Position numbers and translations under genes: made by a program. Below, in pieces: positions 13,101 to 24,600 of a stretch of 64,000 nucleotides of DNA; position 1 is the stretch's first letter; every line of letters begins with the position of its first letter. The notes under the pieces are model-generated. The model did no database searches, was not told the origin of the DNA, and was given only the letters and a program-made list of their open reading frames with translations. This stretch comes from Nematostella vectensis (lineage: Eukaryota > Cnidaria > Anthozoa > Actiniaria > Edwardsiidae), in contig NC_064036.1 in NCBI RefSeq assembly GCF_932526225.1, forward strand, positions 9,989,519 through 10,053,518, written 5' to 3'.

Positions 13101-16100
13101 CAAAAGTTCGCTAGGGACATTCTATAATCGAGTGACTGCGTCTGATATATGCAGCTTACAACATGAATAAGAGTGTCTATTGCGCGCGTTTCTGTTACTC
13201 ACTCACCGTGCGCCCAATCGTGCCAAACTTGTAGAATCTCAACACACGTATTAGTCGCCTTTACCTGTCAATAATCAGCCCGTTAATAAACCTCACACGG
13301 ACATTACCGAGATTGCCGTAACTACACGTTAATAAACCTCACACGGACATTATCGAGGATGCCGTAACTACACGTTAATAAACCCCACACGGACACTACC
13401 GAGATTGCCGTAACTACACGTTAATAAACCTCACACGGACATTACCGAGATTGCCGTAACTACACGTTAATAAACCCCACACGGACACTACCGAGATTGC
13501 CGTAACTACACGTTAATAAACCCCACACGGACACTACCGAGATTGCCGTAACTACACGTTAATAAACCTCACACGGACATTACCGAGATCGCCGTAACTA
13601 CACGTTAATAAACCTCACACGGACATTATCGAGATTGCCGTAACTACACGTTAATAAACCTCACACGGACATTACCGAGATCGCCGTAACTACACGTTAA
13701 TAAACCTCACACGGACATTACCGAGGATGCCGTAACTACACGTTAATAAACCTCACACGGACATTACCGAGAATGCCGTAACTACATGTTAATAAACCTC
13801 ATACGGACATTATCGAGGATGCCGTAACTACACGTTAATAATCCTCACACGGACATTACCGAGATCGCCGTAACTACACGTTAATAAACCTCACACGGAC
13901 ATTACCGAGGATGCCGTAACTACACGTTAATAAACCTCACACGGACATTACCGAGAATGCCGTAACTACATGTTAATAAACCTCATACGGACATTATCGA
14001 GGATGCCGTAACTACACGTTAATAATCCTCACACGGACATTACCGAGATCGCCGTAACTTCACGTTAATAAACCTCACACGGACATTACCGAGAATGCCG
14101 TAACTACACGTTAATAATCCTCACACGGACATTACCGAGAATGCCGTAACTACATGTTAATAAACCTCACACGGACATTACCGAGGATGCCGTAACTGCA
14201 AGTTAATAAACCTCACACGGACATTATCGAGATTGCCGTAACTACACGTTAATAAACCTCACACGGACATTACCGAGATCGCCGTAACTACACGAATAAA
14301 CCTCACACGGACATTACCGAGATTGCCGTAACTACACGTTAATAAACCTCACACGGACATTACCAAGGATGCCGTAACTACATGTTAATAAACCTCACAC
14401 GGACATTACCGAGGATGCCGTAACTGCAAGTTAATAAACCTCACACGGACATTATCGAGATTGCCGTAACTACACGTTAATAAACCTCACACGGACATTA
14501 CCGAGATTGCCGTAACTACACGTTAATAAACCTCACACGGACATTACCGAGATCGCCGTAACTACACGTTAATAAACCTCACACGGACATTACCGAGATT
14601 GCCGTAACTACACGTTAATAAACCTCACACGGACATTACCGAGATCGCCGTAACTACACGAATAAACCTCACACGGACATTACCGAGATTGCCGTAACTA
14701 CACGTTAATAAACCTCGCATGCCGTAACTACACACGTTACCTCGATATACTGTTCGGTCTTTTTCACTGCCTCGAAGCGACGCAGCCACTCCTTAAACGC
14801 CTGTAGAAGGAAACGATTATCACTTTCAGATATGTACGTTAGGCTAGATGGAAACATCGAATCGCGAAAGTAACGTTACCACAGACGCCATGACAAACCC
14901 AATAACGTGAAAACAGACCCGATCGCAGAACCAATACCAGAAAACAGACCCGACCGCAGACCCAATAATATAAAAACAGACCGGATAACCTCCATTCTAG
15001 GGATTTGTATAGAAATTATGCTACGGGATCTTGCATTCAGTCTTACGAGATGGTGATGTCTTCTGCCGCTTAGGTAGACGGGGCAACGGGAATTCTTATT
15101 CGTTTTGGCACTATGGTAGTTGTGGCATCAGAGATGGGTGGTGCTCGGCGGGATAAGAGGGAAAGATTATGGGGTAGGAGGGATAGATTGTGCGGTGAGT
15201 GCATTTATTCCTAACTAACCGTGCGAGTAAGGGAAGAGTCGCGGAAGCTAGTCGCCTGGCGTCTTCTTGTCGACCTTTCTGATGCATACGCATGCCACGT
15301 GACAAAAAACCTATAAAACAAGAACAAGGTGGATATTTTAAAATGACGAAAATCCAGAAACGAACAATATTGAGCCAGAATGAGTATGAATTTTAAAACT
15401 ACTAAACAGTTAGATCTTCACCCAAAAGCAAATAAACAACAGAACACACAAGAAAACGACATCGTACAGCGTAAAATTTATTAAGCAAAAACACGCCCGC
15501 TTGAGCCTCTTTATGCAATAAAACCACAGGCCTCCCAAGTATCGTATTTCTTACCGAGGGTCTATCGCCAACCCTACTCATGTTCGATTCGATTAATCCT
15601 TCTAACGGTCTTAAATCAATGAACAGGCATGCTTACTTGGGCAGGAGGGAGTCCAGGTAGAACCTTCTAGCTTCCTGGCTTTTCCTGGTCACCTTGAGCC
15701 AGTACTGGAATCTCGCTCTCACCACCCTCGCCTCGTGGCTGGCCTGCACCTTATCCTGGATGCTCTTGTACTTCTCTTCAACTGCATAAGAAGATCAACG
15801 GTACCATTCGAACCCACGAATGTTACATTAAGCCCCTCACATTTCCTTTAACCCCCCTCTAATGTTCAAGCCCACGGATGTTTAAACACCTCCTACACTT
15901 TAAATCTCTCTCTAATGTTCAAGCCCGCAAATATAATATACCCCCCCCCCAATTATTTTAATTCCCCTCTAAAGCCAAATTGTTGAAATATGCACCCTCT
16001 CTTTGAACATAACATCTGCATGTTCTGTGATTCCTGCTTTGTTTGAATGTAGAAGGAATACTTTACTTTTTTTTATCTTGGGCCTTACTGTCTAAACGGA

Positions 16101-18678
16101 CACAAAGAAGAATTTTCAAAATCTTAAATTCTGTGCTTTTCCCTACAACTTACAAACTATGAACTATAGTAAAGATAACCTCAAGGTTCTGTACTTGGCA
16201 TGACCTAAATGCTTCAGAGCGGGGGGCAACTTCATAATCTACCATTTTTCTCTATATGTTAGCCGAAAATATCATTATTTTTTCATTCCACGCATTTATC
16301 TATCTATATGTTAGATAAAAACAGTGGGGTGCAGTTACACGCCTGGTACCTATGAACGCCCACTTACCGATCGCTTTCTTCTGCCACTGACCGACAATTG
16401 ACTGTAACCGTCTCTTAGCCGTGTACTATAACAAAACAAACACACAATGAGCAAACCCTCGACTAGAACCAGCACTTCTGTGGTGGCTATAACACTATCT
16501 AGTCGTACAAAGGAGGCGATAGACCCGCGAAAGCTCATTGGTAGGACCTCTGTATTTAGAGGCTCCTCCTCTTAAGGCCGCACACAATAGCCCAACAGCA
16601 TGGATAAGGGATAGAAAAAACAAAGTTTATAGCAAATAGTAGAAACAGTAACATTTAGCTTGATGACAGTCTGCCTCTAATAGCTATAAAAATTGACAGT
16701 TCACACATAAAATGCAATGAGTTCTTGAACAAAATAAGGGGAAATGGTGGGTCCATCACCTTGTCTTTCCACACGCGGAAGCTTAGCCGCAGAAGCCTGG
16801 TACGAGACTGCTGTTGGGCGGTCACGTGACGATCCTCCTTCATGCGTCGTGTCTGCACGTACTCGTGCCAGGCCCTCAAGCACCGCTGGCGAGTACCGTC
16901 ACGCTATGGGAAATGAAGGGATAAGTGCTCACGTGACGTCACGCTATGGGAAATGAAGGGATAAGTGCTCACGCGGCGTCACGCTATGGGAAATGAAGGA
17001 ATAAGTGCACACGCGGCGTCACGCTATGGGAAATGAAGGGATAAGTGCTCACGCGGCGTCACGCTATGGGAAATGAAGGGATAAGTGCTCACGCGGCGTC
17101 ACGCTATGGGAAATGAAGGAATAAGTGCACACGCGGCGTCACGCTATGGGAAATGAAGGGATAAGTGCTCACGCGGCGTCACGCTATGGGAAATGAAGGA
17201 ATAAGTGCTCACGCGGCGTCACGCTATGGGAAATGAAGGGATAAGTGCTCACGCGGCGTCACGCTATGGGAAATGAAGGAATAAGTGCTCACGCGGCGTC
17301 AGACTATGGGAAATGAAGGGATAAGTGCTCACGCGGCGTCACGCTATGGGAAATGAAGGAATAAGTGCACACGCGGCGTCACGCTATGGGAAATGAAGGG
17401 ATTAGTGCACACGCGGCGTCACGCTATGGGAAATGAAGGGATAAGTGCTCACGCGGCGTCACGCTATGGGAAATGAAGGGATAAGTGCTCACGCGGCGTC
17501 ACGCTATGGGAAATGAAGGGATTAGTGCACACGCGGCGTCACGCTATGGGAAATGAAGGGATTAGTGCTCACGCGGCGTTATGCTATGGGAAATGAAGGA
17601 ATAAGTGCTCACGCGGCGTCACGCTATGGGAAATGAAGGGATAAGTGCTCACGCGGCGTCACGCTATGGGAAATGAAGGGATAAGTGCTCACGCGGCGTC
17701 ACGCTATGGGAAATGAAGGGATTAGTGCACACGCGGCGTCAAGCTATGGGAAATGAAGGGATAAGTGCTCACGCGGCGTTATGCTATGGGAAATGAAGGA
17801 ATAAGTGCTCACGCGGCGTCACGCTATGGGAAATGAAGGGATAAGTGCTCACGCGGCGTCACGCTATGGGAAATGAAGGGATTAGTGCACACGCGGCGTC
17901 ACGCTATGGGAAATGAAGGGATAAGTGCTCACGCGGCGTTATGCTATGGGAAATGAAGGAATAAGTGCTCACGCGGCGTCACGCTATGGGAAATGAAGGA
18001 ATAAGTGCTCACGCGGCGTCACGCTATGGGAAATGAAGGGATAAGTGCTCACGCGGAAGCAGCAAAAGGCTTCTTGCGCTTTTCATTCGTTGGAGAGCAA
18101 GCGAGAATCCACATTATTTGATGCATCAATTAAACATTCGGATTTTTTACTTCAAACGTCTAAAACTCTAAACCATCTATTGGCCCCTCTCTCACCCTAT
18201 ATCGTTGCCCTACGCTAATCTATTGGCCCCTCCCTCACCCTCTATTGGCCCCTCCCTCACCCTATATCGTTGCCCTACGCTCACCTATTGGCCCATCCCT
18301 CACCCTCTATTGGCCCCTCCCTCACCCTATATCGTTGCCCTACGCTCATCTATTCCTTGAACCCACCCTCACCCATTTCTTGGCCACGCCCTTACCCCTA
18401 TTTTTTGGCCTTACCAGATACTGTCTGGCCGCGACCTTAATGTAGAGTTCACGTCTCCACGTGCATAATGCGTGCGCCAGATGCTCCATCCGCCGCTTCT
18501 CCCGGAAGTAGAACAACAGCTCGCGCAGTAACTTCCGCTGACGTGTGTACTTGAGCCACGTACGGAAGGTCAGGCTCAGCGGTAGCGCGCGCCAGTGCAG
18601 GATAGTATCGGTCAGCACCATCTCCTTGTCGCGCATGCTCATACACGATGTACCAGACGTCACGCTTTGGCGGTCGAA
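4122..18678 (-). CDS. SFI1: SFI1-like gene, exons 22-45: repeat block 2 and C-terminus
   Basis: Exons on the minus strand: 22 18415..18678; 23 16760..16903; 24 16368..16425; 25 15637..15781; 26 15220..15310; 27 14741..14800; 28 13207..13264; 29 12830..12974; 30 11843..11933; 31 11478..11648; 32 10841..10882; 33 10574..10613; 34 10250..10394; 35 9745..9835; 36 8874..9056; 37 8262..8379; 38 7507..7651; 39 6727..6817; 40 6010..6192; 41 5130..5189; 42 4999..5042; 43 4686..4821; 44 4391..4501; 45 4122..4238. Exon 45 begins after CTCGGTAG and ends KKYNES-stop. Exons 25, 29, 34 and 38 are all 145 nt (phase 1 to 2). Exons 26, 30, 35 and 39 are all 91 nt (phase 2 to 0). This recurs as a duplicated module. 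Confidence 0.82.
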
Positions 18679-21600
18679 CTGTAGGATGGAAAATACGTGA
18701 GGATGCAAACATAAATAAGCGATCCAAATACAGACATATAGGTCAGGGAGATTAGTTCCAAGGTAATACGTTTACGGACATTGTATCCGAGTCAACATTT
18801 CCAGACTGGCCTAAAGAAGTCAAGAATTTGGCATAGTCGAATGCGTGATTAACATTTATTTTAAATCTCCCACTTCAGGCCTCGGCCGATGCAGAGAAAA
18901 TTATCAGGTACCGTATGTGAATGCGTATTCTAAGCGGAATTTAAGGGAAAAATGGCACATCTCGGGGCAGGTCTCGGGATTGTGTCACTTAGCATTTGAT
19001 GATACAAGGTAATTCTCATGACCTACCTCGTCATCAGGTCTCATGACCTACCTCGTCATCAGGCCTTAGGACCTACCTCGTCATCAGGCCCCAGGACCTA
19101 CCTCGTCATCAGGTCTCATGCCCTACCTCGTCATCAGGTCTCGGGACCTACCTCGTCATCTTCGCTACTGATGGAGAACATCCTTGTGAGCTCAGCCTCG
19201 CCTCTGGGGGGCGTGTGTTCCACCCTGACTGGCGTGAACACATTATCGGAACCCAAACTCGGCAGCTGCAGATGGAGCTCCGGGCTGGAGCTTTCACTTG
19301 ACCCGTTCATCGCTATAGGGTGTGGCAGGGAAATGGGGGTGTGCACAGGGGACTGGACGGCGAGGGGGGACTGCATGGCCAGGGGGGACTTGGTGTGGGT
19401 GGCTTCTCGCAGGACTGTTATGGGAGAGGCTATTCGGACCGCATCCACAAGGTCCATGCGTCCGGGCAAAGAGATGACCTGGTAGGACAACAGCAAAGAC
19501 ATGAACATTTCAGTATCTCTATGAAGGTCTTTTTAGTATAAATATTTCAATTTCACAGCCTACAGTGAGGACACCCAAACAGTGGCTTTGCGTGATACAA
19601 TCGTTCATATCGTGCTCCAATCAGAGCAAAAGGGAGGGAAAAACTTCATAGCATGTGAAATAAAACGTCGCATCGTTTTATACAGTACATTGCAAAAGCT
19701 TCATCTCCAGAATCAGCCAATGGAAAATTGGTGCTTTTTCACTTGGTACTTTGCTAGGATGCCAAAATGACGAACTATTTAAGTCTATTTAAGCAAGCTT
19801 GACAGCGGGCAGACTTTTTTACATAACATTCAAATATCGCCATATATCGAGAGTTCACTCACATCATCATCTCTCTGTGCAAGTCGAGGACTCGCGAAAA
19901 CAGATCCCGATCCTCTGCGAGCCCCAGCCGCTGTCCCATATCCGGACGACGACAGAAAATCGGACGAGCTTCCCATGGTGGAGCCTAGGGTGGAGCGGAG
20001 AGTGGAGCCGAGGTAGGAGCCGACGGAGGAGTCGAGTGAGAGGGCTGTGGTGAAGCAGCGTACCTGTTTCTGGACTTCGTCCTTTATGTGCTGAGACCAC
20101 GCGTTGAACACGTGCCGCAGGAGCTGCTCACGCCGCCTCGCCTCTTGCCCTCTAAAATCATATCATCATCATCATCAATATTATTATCATCATCATCATC
20201 ATCTTGACAATCAGGTTTGATCACGTGCACACCTCATTTTCACCACGTGCAAACTCCGATTTGACAACGTGTCCACGCACGTGCATGTATCTCCTGACAA
20301 TCAACTATGATCACGTGCACACCTCGTTTTATCCACCTGCACACCACTTTCTGGCATTACCTGACAATCCGGTTAACCTGATGCAATCGGTGCCAGACCC
20401 TAAACGCTTTAGTAACAACAAGCCGACGATGGTCAGCGGCTATCCGCTGCTCAGTCTGCGCAAGACGCTCTTTTTGCTCTGTCGCTGACTGGCGCCAAGC
20501 CTTAAAAGCCCAGCGTGTGAGAACCACGTGACGAGCCTGCAAACAACGGGAAATGGCGTTTAAAAAGACGGCCATATCCACATATAAAAAGAACGGCTGC
20601 AGTGAATAGGTCATAAAAAAAATTGTCAGGGTCAGAATCAGAGATATCATTTTTTACTAAATAGTTCTCTATCTTTTTATTTCTTAACTTTTATTCAAAC
20701 AACAATTGAACCCGAAGAGGTGATTGCATAAGAGCCATATAATGTCTCACCCTGAAGGTGCTATTCTATAGGCCTGGCTAAACTAGGCGACATTTCACCC
20801 TGAAGGTGCTATTCTATAGGCCTGGCTAAACTAGGCGACATCTCACCCTGAAGGTGCTATTCTATAGGCCTGATTAAACTAGGCGACATGTCGAGCGCGA
20901 CATGTAGCGTGCGACATGTCTCCTAAATGTTTCCTAATTTAGCCACTATCAAAACATGTAGTGCGCGACAAATTTTGTAGAGCGCGACACAAAAATGTTT
21001 CTCAACTATCCGAGAAACATTTCTTTGTCGCTTTTACAAGATTTGGCGCACGCTACAATGTCTCTCTGGGTGGCTAAATTAAGAGACATGTCGCGCTCGA
21101 CATGTCGCCTAGACCTTACAGTAATGGAAGTTATTCCCAGGAATTCACCATCAATAATGAGGTATATTGTGTCGGATATTCAAGAATTTGCCAGTAATAA
21201 CAACATGCAACTTAATCCAACGAAATGCAAGGAGATGCGTGTAAGCTTTCTTCACTACAATAGCTGCGAGCTTCAACCCATTGCCACCGGTGGCACCTAT
21301 ATTGAGGAAGTGACATCATTTAAGCTACTCGGCGTGTACATTTCCAACGATCTGACATGGGCTGCTCACTGCGAGTACGTAGTGAAGAAAGCTAACAGGC
21401 GCCTTTACGCAATAAGGCAACTCAAGAAGAGTCGTGTCCCACAAGGGGACCTTGTTAGCATTTACTGCTGTCTCGTGCGCTCTATCCTGGAGTACGCATG
21501 CGTAGTCTTTGCCAACCTTCCAAAATATTTATCGCAAGATCTGGAGCGGATCCAGAGGCGCGCTTTGGCTATCATATTCCCATTTATCCCCTATGCGGAC

Positions 21601-24600
21601 GCGCTGGCCAAGGCTGGTATTACCACCCTTGAGGAGCGCAGGAAAATAGCATGCAGTAAGTTTATCCGTAAGGTCACTCCTGACAATCCACTCCATCTCC
21701 TAATACACAAACGCATAATTAACCAGTCCTCGCACTACAACTTAAGACCTAAAGACCATGTCACTCTAGCAACCAAAACCGACAGGTTCGGAAATTTTGT
21801 TAGCGTAAAGTTTGCAACCTCAGGCTTGGAGTGAATTATCAATATATCATATGTAAATTATATGTTAATTATATATTTATATGTATGCGTAATTGACCGT
21901 CACTGTAATTCAGTCCATGGACTGCGAAAGTGAAAAATAAACTAATTATTATTATTATTATTATTATAGTTTAGCCAGGCATTATCTCTCGCAGCGCGTC
22001 ATGTTCATCATTATTGTGACAGTATTTAAGTATTTATGTTGGGTGTATCAAGACTGACACTATGATACGTCAGTCAGATGTAGTTAAGAGAGTAATTGAA
22101 TATTTCTTGCGAGTAGAACGTTCTATTTTCAAAAGTAATAACAAAGGGATGTTCGGCTCACTCTCATTGGAGAAAATTTATAATTACCTGATGTCCGAGT
22201 TGTATGTCCTTGGCCTCTATTCGGACATGCGTCCGGTCCAGCCAGCGTTTGTAGTACTCGCCCATTAGCTGCAGGCGCATCGCGCGCTCCCTCAGTCGCT
22301 CATGACGACATTCACGCACGTGACCTAAAACGTCAATCATTGCACACGTGATCTAAAACGTCAATCATTGCACACGTGACTTAAAAACGTCAATCATTGC
22401 ACACGTGACCTAAAACGTCAATCATTGCACACGTGACCTAAAATGTCAATCACTGCACACGTGACCTAAAACGTCAATCATTGCACACGTGACCTAAAAC
22501 GTCAATCACTGCACACTTGACCTAAAGCGTAAATCATTCTACCTTTGAACCGAAACGTCAAGTAATGTAAACGTGCCCTAAAGCGCCAATTGTACCTGTA
22601 TGATGTTAGCCTTAAACCTTTAAACATTGAAGAATACCATGCGAACATGGTTAACATGTTGTGTATTCATATTGTGTATTCATGTTGTGTATTCATAGTT
22701 ACCTCTCCATGCAGCAAACGCTCTGCGCATATTTGAGAAGTGTAGTTTATCAACAGCGTTTTGTTCTTTCAACCGCAACCGAGTACGACCTCTGCCAAAA
22801 AAGAAACAATATCAATGTCACCGTAACCATCATAATCACCATCATTGTCACTAGAAACAACCACCTACTATAACAACATCACCACCAGCGTCATTATCAC
22901 TATTACCATTATCATCATCAACAGCATCAAATACACTACCACCATCTAAACCACCATCATCATTACCAATAAAATCAACATTTTTATTTGCATCATTATC
23001 AACATCGAGATGATATTTACTATCAACATTACAAATCTAATTATGAAATCGGTAGCTTTATGATTTTAGTCATCATTGTTATCATCAGCAGCAACATCAT
23101 CATCGCCATCTTTGTTCTAAAGGATGATCAGCCTAGATCACAGCCATTTTGTTCCAGTCTCGTTACAGGTCGTACCTCCAGTGCATGAAGTGCCGCAGTA
23201 GCAGGTTCTCCTTGGCGCGGACTTGTTGGTCCACTATGTATTTTTGTCGATAGATATGTAGACGCCACGCGTCAAACGCCCTGTCAAACGGGAAGAAATC
23301 AGTTTGTTTTCGTACTGTGATACAAGCGCGTAAACAGGACCTCCTAAGGGGATGCGCTGTCTGCATCATCTGAGGTATCCGCATTGAACAGTGCACTGCA
23401 CACCCCCCTATGGATGTACAAAAAGTAGTTTCGGTAAATTCCTTTGATTTTCTGACGGTCGCAGATGTTATCTACGTCTAGCTCAGTGCCATGATAAGAA
23501 TCAAGAAGCCACGCGTTTGCACGCCAGGCAGTGTGCTTCATAAAAGTTCTGCTATTTCGAACTTAAAAGAGCTACTTCAGCTAGGCTCGTTTGCTTTAAA
23601 ATCCAACACCCAACCCCCTTACTCACTAAAATCCTGGCTATAAGCAGCGATAATTCTGTTTCCAAAAAGTTCGAATCCCTGGTCCCCCCAGATAAGGAAG
23701 TTAAATAGAGAACCCTTCTCTCATCGCACTTCACTGAAATTGAGGACGCTGGCACGAGGAACCATCTTGAATGACAGCGTTTTCACACTGACGCACACGC
23801 ATAAATGAAAGCTGCGTCGAGCAGTCAGCATCTACACACTAAGTCAGTCACGTGTGAGGCGCATTTGATCATATCTCATGATTTCGATTTGCGCTATACG
23901 AATACTTTTTAAATAGTCCTCGCAACCCTTGTCATTGTTTTCATTCAATATTTACATATACAAATTATATAAGGAAGTCACATTTCTTATTTTCATCTCT
24001 TGTACCTTGCCATGTGTTTGCGTCGTCTGCGCATGACCATGGGGGAGATGATCTGATCCTGTTGGTTGGTGACGCGCCACCCCTGCAGGATACGACGCTT
24101 CGTGTTACGCGCAAGGATAGCAGCCGCTGACCGCGCCCGCTGCTTAACCGCGGTCGCCTCCTGCAGAGCCCTCATCCATCGCCCGAAAGCGTCTGTCAGA
24201 ATGAATCGAGTAAAAGACATGGTTCAAAGAAAAGACAACGTAGTATTCCCCGACCGTGAATGCACCAAGGTGCAAAATATGAAATAAGCGCTCCCCTTCA
24301 AATATACTTCAAGCTATTCGAGCTGGATTTTATTACACTGGAATAAAGACACGGCAGCTATTTATATAGAGAGCCTGAGCCTGAGTTAAGTAAGCGCCCG
24401 CTCCAAATTAGCGCCCCTCGCGATTCTGAAAACAAGTGTTGGGTGTTTGTGACAGCGTACCTCGCATCACCCATAGCTCCTGGCGAGGCCTGTTCTCTAT
24501 CAGGACTCGTTCAAGCCTCTGACATCTAACCATCAACTTCCACTGTTCGCAGGCACGCCTGTGAATAAGTCCTTACGTTAGAATGACGTCATCGACTAGG

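Noticed and set aside
13268-14740. CRISPR-like appearance of regular repeats
   Set aside because: The units are contiguous tandem copies with no unique spacers, inside an intron of an animal gene.
19018-19485. 155-aa plus-strand ORF
   Set aside because: It is antisense to SFI1-like exon 21 and its donor repeat; the minus strand has the coherent spliced frame.
20995-21112. N-terminal part of the long retroposon ORF
   Set aside because: This part runs through the MITE and its inverted repeat; only sequence from about 21113 matches reverse transcriptase.
23344-23541. Possible extra SFI1-like exon
   Set aside because: Exons 15 and 16 join in phase 2 without it, and no good acceptor/donor pair in the right phase was found.
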